The notes: a model not told the origin generated them from the sequence alone. DNA of 64,000 nucleotides from Clostridium sp. (GCF_018372875.1 NZ_JAHAIF010000016.1:1-64000); one strand, 5' to 3'; positions 9,080-18,406 are shown, numbered from the stretch's first letter. Numbers and translations are program-made.

Positions 9080-9128
9080 TTTTAGCCCCATCCTTCTATA
9101 TTTTGTATATAATTCTATTTTATCACAA

Positions 9129-9168
9129 CAAAAAAAGAAGGAAATCTTACATACGTAGAATTCCTTCT
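9129..9168 (-). terminator. Terminator of the GltD-like gene
   Basis: AGAAGGAA / TTCCTTCT stem followed by a seven-T run on the minus strand. Confidence 0.75.
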
Positions 9169-9182
9169 AATCTTTTATAAAA

Positions 9183-10412
9183 CTAGTTTTTTGTACAATA
9201 CTCTTCTATAGCGTTAGCAACAATTTTTGCATTTGCTACAGCTTCAACAACAGTTTTAGCTCCAGTTACTACATCTCCTGATCCAAATACACCATCCCTA
9301 GTTGTATGTCCTTGTTCATCAGTTACTAATAGTCCCCATTTATTTGTTTCTAAGCGTTCTGTATGAGAAACTATATTATTCTTAGGAGCTTGACTTACAG
9401 CTATTATTGTAGAGTCACACTCAAAAAATTCCTCTTCATCTTCCAATATCTTAGTTTGCACTCTTCCATCTTCACCTTTAATATTTTCAGTTCTAACTAA
9501 TTTAACTCCTTCTTCAGTTATTTCTAAAGGAGCTACAAAATGTTTAAACTTAATATCATCTTCTTTAGCTTCTCTTATTTCATCACCTGTTGCTGGCATA
9601 TCCTCTTCACCTTTTCTATAAAGGATATATACTTCATCAGCACCATTTCTTTTGGCAACTCTAGCAGCATCCATAGCTACATTTCCTGCCCCTATTACAG
9701 CTACTCTTTTTCCTAACCTATATACATTAGGAGACTTTAAATAATCTATTGCATAATGAACATTTCCTAATGTTTCACCTTTTATATTTAAAGTTTTTGG
9801 GTTCCATACTCCTGTCCCAATAAATATAGCTTTATATCCATCACTAAATAGTTTATCAATAGTTATAACAGGACCAATTAAAGTATTGGGTCTTATTACA
9901 ACACCTGAATCTAAAAGTCTCTCTTCAATTTTATCTATCATTTTATTGGGCAATCTATATTCAGGAATTCCATACCTTAAAACTCCACCAATCTTTTCAT
10001 GAGCATCAAATAAAGTTACTTTATATCCTTTTTGCGAAAGTATAAATGCTATTGTTATTCCAGCAGGACCTCCACCAACTATAGCAACTCTATCTTTTGT
10101 CTTAGGAGTATTTTTTATCTCCATTTCTTCTAAATATTTAGTAGAAATCTCTGTTTCTATATCATGAAATCTTACCGGTTCATCTTTAATACCTTTTATA
10201 CAATATCCTCTACACTGATCTTCATGAGGACATACTATTGAACATACTAAAGATAATGGATTATTTTTAAATAGAACTTCTCCTGCTTCCTTTAACTTCC
10301 CTTCCTTATAAAGCCCTATTACTTCTGGAATTGGTGTGCTTATAGGACAATGTTGCTTACATCTTGGATTCTTGCAAGACAAGCATCTATTTGCCTCATC
10401 TAAATATAACAT
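9183..10412 (-). CDS. GltD-like NAD(P)H-dependent oxidoreductase (glutamate synthase small-subunit family)
   Basis: N-terminal Cys motifs for Fe-S clusters (ANRCLSCKNPRCKQHCPI and LVCSIVCPHEDQCRGYC) are followed by two dinucleotide folds: FAD site VAIVGGGPAGITIAF and NAD(P) site VAVIGAGNVAMDAAR, the latter with TIIAVSQAP and GVFGSGDVVTGAKTVVEAV near the end. I prefer the ATG at 10412 with GAGGT 9 nt upstream (409 residues); a GTG at 10433 would add seven residues. No glutamate synthase large subunit is in the window. The neighbouring aconitase and (homo)citrate synthase genes make 2-oxoglutarate/glutamate supply a possible theme, but the gene is separated from them by a terminator. Stand-alone members can also be NfnB-like or other electron carriers. 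Confidence 0.8.
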   Translation of the reverse strand: MLYLDEANRCLSCKNPRCKQHCPISTPIPEVIGLYKEGKLKEAGEVLFKNNPLSLVCSIVCPHEDQCRGYCIKGIKDEPVRFHDIETEISTKYLEEMEIKNTPKTKDRVAIVGGGPAGITIAFILSQKGYKVTLFDAHEKIGGVLRYGIPEYRLPNKMIDKIEERLLDSGVVIRPNTLIGPVITIDKLFSDGYKAIFIGTGVWNPKTLNIKGETLGNVHYAIDYLKSPNVYRLGKRVAVIGAGNVAMDAARVAKRNGADEVYILYRKGEEDMPATGDEIREAKEDDIKFKHFVAPLEITEEGVKLVRTENIKGEDGRVQTKILEDEEEFFECDSTIIAVSQAPKNNIVSHTERLETNKWGLLVTDEQGHTTRDGVFGSGDVVTGAKTVVEAVANAKIVANAIEEYCTKN

Positions 10413-10562
10413 TTCTCTTGTACCTCTCTTCACTCTTATCTAATAGTTTGTTATTTCATCATATATAATATTACAAGTAAAAACAAGAAGTATTATTTTT
10501 TTAATTTATCTTTTTCTTCCTCTTTCTGCTTCCAGTTGAGCTTGTTTCTCCGTTAATTATAT

Positions 10563-10625
10563 AAAAAATCCCACCTCCATAGATAGATGAATTTAATTAT
10601 TTCATCTGTCTACTTAAGTGGGATT
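10563..10625 (-). terminator. Terminator of the aconitase operon
   Basis: Long hairpin: outer stem AATCCCAC / GTGGGATT, inner stem around AGACAGATGAA / TTCATCTATCT, then T's on the minus strand. Confidence 0.85.
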
Positions 10626-10650
10626 ATATCAATGGTCCTTAAAAATTATA

Positions 10651-12573
10651 CTAAATATTATTTTTTACGTAATTAAGCCTTCCGCCTACATTAATTACAT
10701 CAATTTCTTTTTCTGTTAAATTAACTGTAACTTCGAATTCTGTTCCCTTAGTAACGTTTTTAACCTTAATAGTTCCAACCTCTAAAGAGTGCTTTATATT
10801 ATCAATAACTAAATCATCAACTAAATCTATGTTATAATAATCTCTTTCTTCTTTAAATTCCATAGGAATTATACCATTATTAATCAAGTTAGCTTTATGA
10901 ATTCTAGCAAATGATTTAGCAATTACAGCCTTTACCCCAAGGTATAGTGGTGCTAATGCAGCATGTTCTCTAGAAGAACCTTGTCCATAGTTATCACCTG
11001 CAATTATGAAACCACCATTATATTCCTTAGCTCTCTTAGGGAACTCTGTATCTACTGTATTAAAACAGAATTCTGAAAGATATGGAATATTAGATCTAAA
11101 TGGAAGAAGTTTTGCATTTGAAGGCATTATATGATCTGTTGTTATATTATCCTCAACCTTTATTAACACCTTACCTTCAACACTATCCCCTAATTGCTTA
11201 TTTACTGGAAATGGTTTTATATTCGGTCCTCTTACAACATCAACCTCTGCATTTGTTGGTGCAGGCGCTAATATCATTGAATCATCTATTAAAAATCTTT
11301 CAGGCATATCTATTGTCAAATCTACATCTAATTCAGTTGGATCTGTTAAAACTCCTGTTATTGCAGATACTGCCGCTGTTTCAGGACTTACTAGAAATAT
11401 CTTAGCAGATAGGGTTCCACTTCTACCATAGAAGTTTCTATTAAAAGTTCTTAAAGAAACTGCATTTGTTGATGGTGCTTGTCCCATACCTATGCAAGGT
11501 CCACAAGAGTTTTCTAATATTCTTGCACCTGCACTAATAATATCAGCTAATGCTCCATTTCTAGCTATCATCTCCATAACTTGTCTTGATCCAGGCGCTA
11601 TTACCAAACTTACATTAGGATTAACCTTTCTTCCCTTTAGTATTTTAGCAACCTTCATTAGATCTTCATATGAGGAATTTGTGCAGCTACCAATTGCTAC
11701 TTGGTCCACTTTTATCTTTCCAAACTCTTTTACTTCCTTAACATTATCTGGACTATGAGGACCTGCAGCTAGTGGCACTAATTCATCTAAATTTATAGTT
11801 ATTTCATCGTCATATAATGCATCCGCATCAGGTTTGAATTCTATCCAATCTTCTTCTCTTCCCTGAGCCTTAAAAAACTCTAAAGTTCTTTCATCACTTG
11901 GGAAAATAGAAGTTGTTGCTCCTAATTCAGCTCCCATATTTGTTATAGTAGCTCTTTGTGGAACTGATAGTGACTTAACACCTTCACCAGCATATTCAAA
12001 TACCTTTCCAACACCACCTTTTACAGTTAACTTTCTTAATACTTCTAATATTATATCCTTAGATGCTACCATCTTATTTAATTTACCTTCCAGGTTAACC
12101 TTAACTACTTTAGGAGTATTTATATTATAAGCTCCTCCCCCCATAGCTAAAGCAACATCTAATCCACCAGCCCCCATAGCTAGCATACCAACTCCACCTG
12201 CTGTTGGAGTATGGCTGTCAGATCCAATTAACGTCTCTGATGGTGTTGAAAATCTTTCTAAAAATACTTGATGACATATTCCATTACCTGGCTTAGAAAA
12301 ATACACACCATATTTTGAAGCTACTGTTTGTATAAACTTGTGATCATCAGCATTTTCAAATCCTTGTTGTAACATATTATGATCTACAAATGCTACTGAC
12401 CTTTTAGTTTTTACTCTATCAATCCCCATTGCTTCTAGTTGTAAATATGCCATTGTTCCTGTTGAATCTTGAGTTAAAGTTTGATCTATTTTAATTGCTA
12501 TTGGTTCTCCTGCCTTTAATTCACCTTCAACAATATGGCTTTTTAATATTTTATATACTAAATTATCGCCCAT
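10651..12573 (-). CDS. acn: Aconitate hydratase
   Basis: Interconverts citrate and isocitrate (or the homocitrate equivalents) with a [4Fe-4S] cluster. From the ATG at 12573 (GGGGG 7 nt upstream) the protein is 640 residues, the short single-chain aconitase type. Visible signatures: LIGSDSHTPTAGGVGMLAMG, the cluster ligand in VAIGSCTNSSYEDL, the two further ligands in ILENSCGPCIGMGQ, and the C-terminal swivel domain with GDNYGQGSSREHAALAP. The upstream (homo)citrate synthase gene is 30 bp away, so one operon. No isocitrate dehydrogenase is seen in the window. The large and small halves are fused, unlike LeuC/LeuD. Confidence 0.9.
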   Translation of the reverse strand: MGDNLVYKILKSHIVEGELKAGEPIAIKIDQTLTQDSTGTMAYLQLEAMGIDRVKTKRSVAFVDHNMLQQGFENADDHKFIQTVASKYGVYFSKPGNGICHQVFLERFSTPSETLIGSDSHTPTAGGVGMLAMGAGGLDVALAMGGGAYNINTPKVVKVNLEGKLNKMVASKDIILEVLRKLTVKGGVGKVFEYAGEGVKSLSVPQRATITNMGAELGATTSIFPSDERTLEFFKAQGREEDWIEFKPDADALYDDEITINLDELVPLAAGPHSPDNVKEVKEFGKIKVDQVAIGSCTNSSYEDLMKVAKILKGRKVNPNVSLVIAPGSRQVMEMIARNGALADIISAGARILENSCGPCIGMGQAPSTNAVSLRTFNRNFYGRSGTLSAKIFLVSPETAAVSAITGVLTDPTELDVDLTIDMPERFLIDDSMILAPAPTNAEVDVVRGPNIKPFPVNKQLGDSVEGKVLIKVEDNITTDHIMPSNAKLLPFRSNIPYLSEFCFNTVDTEFPKRAKEYNGGFIIAGDNYGQGSSREHAALAPLYLGVKAVIAKSFARIHKANLINNGIIPMEFKEERDYYNIDLVDDLVIDNIKHSLEVGTIKVKNVTKGTEFEVTVNLTEKEIDVINVGGRLNYVKNNI

Positions 12574-12602
12574 CTTCATTCCCCCTTAGTGCTTATTGCG
12601 AT

Positions 12603-13766
12603 TTAGTTAGCTTTTTCTGCTAATTGCCTTTTATATTCTTTATATAACCCAACAATCTCTTTATCAAATAAACTTCTCTTTAATCTAACAGAAGTTGATC
12701 TAACCATTTCTAATATAACTGAAGCTTCTTCATTAGAAAGTTCTATATTATATTCTTTAAACTTATTTACAATAGCTGCCTTACCTGAATGCTTTCCTAT
12801 TACTATTTGCCTTTCAAGACCAACTACACTCGGATCAAAAGCTTCATAATTTTTAGGATTCTTTATTGCTCCATCTGCATGAATACCTGATTCATGAGCA
12901 AACATATTTGTTCCTACTATAGCCTTCCAAATAGGTAACTCTCTACCTGATGCCTTAGAAACATATTCGGAAATTTCCCTAAACATTGTAGTATCCATGT
13001 CCACATCGCAGTCATAAACAAACTTTAATGCCATAACTACCTCTTCAAGGGCAGCATTTCCTGCTCTCTCCCCTAATCCATTAACTGTTACTCCTACATA
13101 GTTAGCGCCACCTCTTAATCCCGCTATGGCATTTGCAGTTGCCATACCAAAATCATTATGAGTATGCATCTCAATATCTAGTTTAGTATTGTCATGCAGA
13201 CATTTAATTTCCTCTTCTATTTGGAATGGTCCCATTACACCAACTGTGTCACAATACCTAAATCTATCTGCACCAACTTCCTTTGCAGCCTTCATGAACT
13301 TAATTAAAAACTCTCTATCAGCTCTTGATGCATCTTCACCATTAACAGATACATATAAACCATTCTTCTTAGCATATTCTACAGACTTAACCATATTTTC
13401 TAGTACCCATTCTCTTGATGTCTTTAACTTATTCTTAATATGAATATCTGAAACTGATATTGATATAGCTACAGCATCTACTCCGCAATCTATAGACTCT
13501 TGTATATCAGATATGACAGCTCTATTCCAAGCCATTATACTGCTTTTTAGATTTCTCTTTACTATGGATTTAATTGCGTTTTTTTCATCTCCACCCATAG
13601 TTGGTATTCCTACTTCTAATTGGTCTACTCCTAAATCACTTAACATTGTTGCTATTGCTAACTTTTCTTCATTAGCAAATACAACACCGGCAGTTTGCTC
13701 TCCATCTCTAAGAGTTGTATCTACCACATAAATTTGTCTTCCATTTTTTAAATCTTTTACTGGCAT
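12603..13766 (-). CDS. Homocitrate synthase / Re-citrate synthase family protein (NifV-like)
   Basis: A 387-residue HMGL-like acyltransferase: DTTLRDGEQTAGVVF (metal-binding Asp and catalytic Arg), HTHNDFGMATANAIAG (metal His pair), GLGERAGNAALEEVV and HESGIHADG. It condenses acetyl-CoA with a 2-oxo acid. Sequence alone suggests NifV-type homocitrate synthase, but no nif genes are near. It is directly followed by aconitase, which fits a Re-citrate synthase making citrate for glutamate, as known in some clostridia (e.g. C. kluyveri). The start follows GGGGG. The regulatory LeuA-type domain is absent. Substrate unsettled. Confidence 0.82.
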   Translation of the reverse strand: MPVKDLKNGRQIYVVDTTLRDGEQTAGVVFANEEKLAIATMLSDLGVDQLEVGIPTMGGDEKNAIKSIVKRNLKSSIMAWNRAVISDIQESIDCGVDAVAISISVSDIHIKNKLKTSREWVLENMVKSVEYAKKNGLYVSVNGEDASRADREFLIKFMKAAKEVGADRFRYCDTVGVMGPFQIEEEIKCLHDNTKLDIEMHTHNDFGMATANAIAGLRGGANYVGVTVNGLGERAGNAALEEVVMALKFVYDCDVDMDTTMFREISEYVSKASGRELPIWKAIVGTNMFAHESGIHADGAIKNPKNYEAFDPSVVGLERQIVIGKHSGKAAIVNKFKEYNIELSNEEASVILEMVRSTSVRLKRSLFDKEIVGLYKEYKRQLAEKAN

Positions 13767-13865
13767 AATATCCCCCTTTTCTTATTTCTTTGTTATATCC
13801 ATTCGATTATCTATATAAAGCCCCAAAAAATTATCAGATATAACAATTTACTATTTTACCATTTT

Positions 13866-13894
13866 ATTCTATCATACCAATTTATTATTAACAA
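13866..13894 (-). promoter_or_regulatory. Promoter of the (homo)citrate synthase - aconitase operon
   Basis: On the minus strand TTGTTA, 17-nt spacer, TAGAAT. This leaves a 5' leader of about 95 nt in which I see no riboswitch. Confidence 0.5.
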
Positions 13895-14018
13895 TAGAAA
13901 GCCAAAGATTTTTGCAAGTTTTATACAATTCCAATTCAATATTCTATATATATTTTTATATTATCACTAAAATACTACTAATTATTGCAAGATTAATTAT
14001 AAAAATTGCATCATATAC

Positions 14019-14049
14019 AAAAAGGATGCAACTTAATTGCATCCTTTTT
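14019..14049 (-). terminator. Terminator of nrdD
   Basis: Perfect stem AAAAAGGATGCAA / TTGCATCCTTTTT with a five-base loop; T-runs in both directions. Confidence 0.88.
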
Positions 14050-16161
14050 CTACTTATATGTTGACCCGTGTGATTCTGTATGGGTTATTCTGTCATCTCT
14101 TTCATGTGATTTTCCAGATCCGAATCTTTCATCTAAGCTTAGATATCCTGTTACTCTTGAAATTCCTTGTATGTCATTACCTCCACATTTAGGGCATAAA
14201 CACTCGTGGTTATGCAAAGTTTCTCCACAATCTTTGCAATATCTTATATGAAAATTAATACCAAGATAACTTATGTTAGTATTTTTATATGCATAATCAA
14301 TTATATCTTTTATTGTATCTCCTGTAGGATTATCATCTACCTCTATATAGCTGATATGGCCTCCATTACAAAGCTTGTGGTAAGGTGCTTCAATATCAAC
14401 TTTATCTTTAATTGATATTGGAAAACCAACAGGTATATGATAACTATTTGTATAATATTCTTTATCTGTAATTCCCTTCAAAATACCAAACATCTTTTGG
14501 TCTTGTTTTATAAACTTTCCCGAAAGACCTTCTGCTGGTGTAGCATAACAACTCCAGTTAAGATGAGTTTTTTCAGTTAACCTATCTATATTACTTCTAA
14601 GGAATGTAATTATTTTTTCACCAAGTTCCCTTGAAGCTGGATCTTCCCCATGATGCTTTCCTGTTAAAGCTACTAAAGTCTCTGCTAAACCTATAAATCC
14701 AATTCCCCAAGTTCCTTGTTTTAATATTGGTTCTATAGAATCTTCTTCATTAAGCCCTTCTGAACCTTTCATTAGATGCTGTCCTGCAACAAAAGGTAAA
14801 TCTTTAACTCTTAGCCTCCTTAATATTCCATACCTATGCATTAATGCTTCTTCAGCTAAATCAATTCTCTCTTGAAATAATTTAAAGAATTTATCAATAT
14901 CACCTTTTGCTTGAAGCCCTATTCTAGGTAAGTTTATTGTTGTTGGAGCTATATTTCCTCTTCCTTTACATCCTGGTTCCCCATTAATATTTTTCATTAG
15001 ATATGTTCTACATCCCATAGTAGCTGGCATATATCCCTTATCATAATATTCCTTATTAAAATCAGCATCAATATTCATAAAAGTAGGATTCATCCTTTTA
15101 GCTGCTACTCTGCAAGCTAATTTATATAAATAGTAATATGGATCTCCCTCTTCTCTATTAACCCCCTCTTTTACTCTAAATATAATATTAGGGAATATAG
15201 GCTGCTCACCCTTTCCTAATCCCTTTTCATATTCTTCTAAAAATATTTTACAAACTAAAGCTGCATCATCACTGTTAGGAATACCTATATTAACAGAACT
15301 AAATGGAACTTGAGAACCAGCTCTAGAGTGCATAGTATTTAAGTTAAAAACTACACCTTGCATTGCTTGATGTATTCTTTCTGCTACCTTTTTTTCTAGT
15401 ATACCTTCTATTCTTTCGCTTGAAACTCCTAATTCTTTTAATTCCTCTTTTATTTCTTTTCTTGTTGGTTCAACAAATATACCTAAATCATTATCAAAAT
15501 CCGGATGAGATTGACCTCCAAACATGTCATTTTGTGTTGATTGTAGAAGTATACATGATAATTCTGCTGCTGTCTCTATTCTTTTAGGTGAATTTATTGT
15601 TCCATATCCTGTGTTAAAACCTTTTTCTAACACCTCTCGAGTAGGAATATGAAGACAATTTGTAGTTAAATTATAACTATCTAAATCATGATAATATAAA
15701 TCTCCTGTTTCATGAGCCTTTGCTAATTTCTTAGGCATACTAGCTAATGTATGCCATTTATTTGATTCAGATGCTATTCTTAAAAGTTTAGAACTAAAAT
15801 TATTTCCCACATTAGCATTATCTCTATCTGTTTCGTACCCTATCTGTTGAATTGCTTTCATTAAATCAGACTTAATTTCTCTAATCTTTGTTCTCTCTTT
15901 TCTATAAGTTGAATACGATATAGCAATGTTTTCATGTCCGCTATCTCTTAATGCCTTTTCAACTAAATTTTGAATTTCTTCTACAGATATATTTTCTTTC
16001 TCTGTCATTTCTATGTAATTTATAACCTTTTGCACACAGTCAAAGACCTGACTAGTCTTTAGGCTTACCCCCTCTTCAGTAGCTGCCTTCTTTATAGCGT
16101 TAGATATCTTATCGATATTAAACTCAACTGTTCTACCATCTCTTTTAACTACATATAGCAT
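14050..16161 (-). CDS. nrdD: Anaerobic ribonucleoside-triphosphate reductase
   Basis: Makes dNTPs from NTPs without oxygen, using a glycyl radical. 703 residues from the ATG at 16161 (GGGGAG six bases upstream); the open frame runs 13 codons further but that stretch holds the promoter leader. An N-terminal ATP-cone (MLYVVKRDGRTVEFNIDKIS) gives allosteric control. The C-terminal zinc ribbon is YCKDCGETLHNHECLCPKCG and the glycyl radical site lies in SRVTGYLSLDERFGSG. The activase NrdG is encoded at 7206-7712. NrdR-type boxes overlap the leader and start codon. Confidence 0.95.
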   Translation of the reverse strand: MLYVVKRDGRTVEFNIDKISNAIKKAATEEGVSLKTSQVFDCVQKVINYIEMTEKENISVEEIQNLVEKALRDSGHENIAISYSTYRKERTKIREIKSDLMKAIQQIGYETDRDNANVGNNFSSKLLRIASESNKWHTLASMPKKLAKAHETGDLYYHDLDSYNLTTNCLHIPTREVLEKGFNTGYGTINSPKRIETAAELSCILLQSTQNDMFGGQSHPDFDNDLGIFVEPTRKEIKEELKELGVSSERIEGILEKKVAERIHQAMQGVVFNLNTMHSRAGSQVPFSSVNIGIPNSDDAALVCKIFLEEYEKGLGKGEQPIFPNIIFRVKEGVNREEGDPYYYLYKLACRVAAKRMNPTFMNIDADFNKEYYDKGYMPATMGCRTYLMKNINGEPGCKGRGNIAPTTINLPRIGLQAKGDIDKFFKLFQERIDLAEEALMHRYGILRRLRVKDLPFVAGQHLMKGSEGLNEEDSIEPILKQGTWGIGFIGLAETLVALTGKHHGEDPASRELGEKIITFLRSNIDRLTEKTHLNWSCYATPAEGLSGKFIKQDQKMFGILKGITDKEYYTNSYHIPVGFPISIKDKVDIEAPYHKLCNGGHISYIEVDDNPTGDTIKDIIDYAYKNTNISYLGINFHIRYCKDCGETLHNHECLCPKCGGNDIQGISRVTGYLSLDERFGSGKSHERDDRITHTESHGSTYK

Positions 16162-16193
16162 TAATAGCTCCCCTTCCATACAATATATTGTGC
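16146..16193 (-). promoter_or_regulatory. Tandem NrdR-type boxes at nrdD
   Basis: Known NrdR boxes have the core CWATATATWG. The core at 16181-16190 (CAATATATTG) matches fully. A second core at 16149-16158 (CTACATATAG) matches 9 of 10 and is spaced exactly 32 bp from the first, three helical turns, the usual NrdR pair spacing. The second overlaps the first codons of nrdD. Both lie downstream of the predicted -10 box. No nrdR gene is in the window. Confidence 0.65.
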
Positions 16194-16207
16194 CCACCAC
16201 CTTTATA

Positions 16208-16236
16208 ATTATACTTTATTAAATCTCTCACTTCAA
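16208..16236 (-). promoter_or_regulatory. Promoter of nrdD
   Basis: TTGAAG, 17-nt spacer, TATAAT on the minus strand; start point near 16201. Confidence 0.7.
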
Positions 16237-16384
16237 TATTCCACAATTTTCAATTTTGTCAAAATACCTTCATTTACTATACTATTTGTCCAATTATCTT
16301 CACTTTTTATTTTTTTGTATTATTTTTCTAATAAATGAATAAACTAGTGCTATACCTATTTTTATTTTTGTTAAGGAGATAATT

Positions 16385-17371
16385 ATGAAAAAAAGATTAG
16401 CTATAATAATAATAACAACTTTACTAGGAAGCTGCCTTTATGGTTGCAATAAAAAAGAAGCAGTTAATACTACTAATGTAGTAGAAAACAAATATTATTT
16501 TCCTTATACAGGAGAAGAATGTGATCAAACTTCTATGAATAATACTCCTTTTATGGTTATGGTAGAAAACTCACCAGCTGCTCGTCCACAAAGCGGTTTA
16601 TCACAAGCAGATATTATTTATGAAACATCTGCTGAAGGTGGGATACCAAGATTTATGGCTTTATTCCATAGTCAGTCACCTTCTACAATTGGACCCGTTA
16701 GAAGTGTTAGACCTTACTATATAACACTTTCTAGAGAAAACTCGCTACCTTTTGCCCATTGCGGTGGTTCATTAGATGCATTAAACGAAATTAAACAGGA
16801 TAATTCTATAATGAGTATAAACGAGATATCTAAAGAACATTACTTTTGGAGAGATTCTACAAGGAAAGCTCCTCACAACCTATATACATCATCTGAAAAA
16901 ATACGCAGTTTTATATCTACTACTGATTGGAATGTAAAGCCTAAAAACTTCTCTGATTTTAATAATGAATATTACAAGAAGAATAATTATAAAGCATGTG
17001 ATGATATTTCAATAACTATTAATAATCATTACAACACTTCCTACACTTATAACAATAATGTCTATACTAAATACATGGATGGTGAAAAAGCATGGGATAT
17101 GGCATATGAATCTCCTCTTGAATTTTCCAACGTAATAATACAAAAAACTGATATAAAGTTGGGGGAAGATGGATTGCACCTTGATATAAACCTAATTGGT
17201 GAAGGTGATGGTCTTCTATTAAGTAACGGAAAAATTTTAGATATCAAATGGAGAAAATATAGTGAACTATCTGAAACCAAATTATATGATATGAACGGAA
17301 ATGAACTTCCTCTTTCCACTGGTAAGACTATTTGGCATATTGTAGATAACAAAACTAGCATTAAATATTAA
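16385..17371 (+). CDS. DUF3048 (YerB-like) lipoprotein
   Basis: 328 residues with a lipoprotein signal (MKKRLAIIIITTLLGSCLYG, Cys at 21). The first DUF3048 domain is clear: PFMVMVENSPAARPQSGLSQ, ADIIYETSAEGGIPRFMALF and GPVRSVRPYYITLSRENSLP. The C-terminal half is the second domain, ending KTIWHIVDNKTSIKY; B. subtilis YerB has the same layout. Exported and membrane-anchored. Function unknown in the family. The start follows AAGGAG. Terminator at 17378-17403. Confidence 0.85.
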   Translation: MKKRLAIIIITTLLGSCLYGCNKKEAVNTTNVVENKYYFPYTGEECDQTSMNNTPFMVMVENSPAARPQSGLSQADIIYETSAEGGIPRFMALFHSQSPSTIGPVRSVRPYYITLSRENSLPFAHCGGSLDALNEIKQDNSIMSINEISKEHYFWRDSTRKAPHNLYTSSEKIRSFISTTDWNVKPKNFSDFNNEYYKKNNYKACDDISITINNHYNTSYTYNNNVYTKYMDGEKAWDMAYESPLEFSNVIIQKTDIKLGEDGLHLDINLIGEGDGLLLSNGKILDIKWRKYSELSETKLYDMNGNELPLSTGKTIWHIVDNKTSIKY

Positions 17372-17377
17372 ATATAA

Positions 17378-17403
17378 AAGAATCTCGCAAAAGCGAGATT
17401 CTT
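17378..17403 (+). terminator. Terminator of the DUF3048 gene
   Basis: AAGAATCTCGC / GCGAGATTCTT perfect 11-bp stem, AAAA loop; only a short T-rich tail. Confidence 0.7.
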
Positions 17404-17455
17404 CTTATTATGGTCTTATAATGTTAGTACAATTCTTTAAATCCTTATTTTATTA

Positions 17456-17484
17456 TTGAATAACCTTATCACTTTTGATATAGT
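17456..17484 (+). promoter_or_regulatory. Promoter of the degV-padR operon
   Basis: TTGAAT, 17-nt spacer, TATAGT. The spacer, -10 box and start region lie inside the 48-bp palindrome. Confidence 0.6.
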
Positions 17485-17509
17485 TAACTATATCAATAGT
17501 GATAAGGTT
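17462..17509 (+). repeat. 48-bp near-perfect palindrome over the degV-padR promoter
   Basis: Arms AACCTTATCACT (17462-17473) and AGTGATAAGGTT (17498-17509) are perfect complements. The core TTGATATAGTT / AACTATATCAA (17475-17496) is a perfect palindrome. The only mismatch is T/T at 17474 and 17497. The centre is at 17485/17486, next to the -10 box. It is most simply an operator, possibly for the PadR protein encoded in the same operon. As RNA it would also fold into a strong hairpin, but it is followed only by TTTT. Confidence 0.85.
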
Positions 17510-17556
17510 TTAGAAAATTACATATATTATTTATATAAATATTAGGAGGTTTTTAT

Positions 17557-18402
17557 ATGCAAAAGATAGGCATAATTACAGATAGCGCTTCAGACATAAC
17601 AAATGACATTATAGAAAAATATAATATAAAAGTTGCACCTTTTAGAATAATATATTCAGATAAAGAATATGAGGATAAAGTTGATATAACTCCTGAAGAG
17701 GTATATTCTTCCTTACACAAGGAGATTCCTACAACTTCTTTACCAAATGTAGAAAGAATAAATGAGATACTAGATGAATTTGAAAAGGAAGGATACACTC
17801 ATATTATATCTATAAACATTTCTAGTGCTCTTTCTGGCACTAGTAATTCTATTAGATTAGTACTTGAAGACCATCCTAAATTAACTTCATTTGTATTTGA
17901 TACAAAAACTTTAACAATGGCAGAAGGTTGCTTAGTTATAGAAGCTGCAAAATTAGTTGAAGAAGGAAAAACCTTTGAAGAAATCATATCTATATTACCA
18001 ACATTAAGACCTAAGGTTCAATGTTACTTTACACTTAATACATTAGAATACTTAAAAAAGGGCGGAAGAATTGGTAAGGTATCAGGAACAATAGGTGAAA
18101 TATTAAGTCTTAAACCAATTATAGAAGTTGGTGATGATGGTATTTATAATACTTATGCAAAAGTAAGAGGAAGAAAGCAATCTCTTACAAAGTTACGTAA
18201 GATATTAGATAGTTACTTAGAAAAAGGTAAATGTAATGTTTGGGTTCTTCATGGTCATTCTGAGGAAGACTGTAAATATCTTTACAATTCCTTTAAAGAT
18301 TTAGATAATATAAATAACATAGAAACTGGTTCAATTGGTCCTGCTCTTGGAGTTCATACTGGTCCTGGTCTAGTAGGTTTCATAGTTCAAGAGGTAGAAT
18401 AA
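17557..18402 (+). CDS. DegV family fatty-acid-binding protein
   Basis: The 281-residue cytosolic protein has the DegV signatures: IGIITDSASDITNDI at the start, ISSALSGTSNSIRLV in the lipid-binding loop, then YLKKGGRIGKVSG and LGVHTGPGLVGF at the end. DegV/FakB proteins carry a fatty acid, in some species presenting it to FakA kinase. No fakA is nearby. AGGAGG start. The padR gene starts 4 bp after its stop, so they are co-transcribed; a PadR regulator beside a lipid-binding protein hints at envelope or fatty-acid control. Confidence 0.92.
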   Translation: MQKIGIITDSASDITNDIIEKYNIKVAPFRIIYSDKEYEDKVDITPEEVYSSLHKEIPTTSLPNVERINEILDEFEKEGYTHIISINISSALSGTSNSIRLVLEDHPKLTSFVFDTKTLTMAEGCLVIEAAKLVEEGKTFEEIISILPTLRPKVQCYFTLNTLEYLKKGGRIGKVSGTIGEILSLKPIIEVGDDGIYNTYAKVRGRKQSLTKLRKILDSYLEKGKCNVWVLHGHSEEDCKYLYNSFKDLDNINNIETGSIGPALGVHTGPGLVGFIVQEVE

Positions 18403-18406
18403 ATTA

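Noticed and set aside
9183..13766. One large glutamate-synthesis operon from (homo)citrate synthase to the GltD-like gene
   Set aside because: A strong terminator at 10563-10625 and a 240-bp gap separate the two parts.
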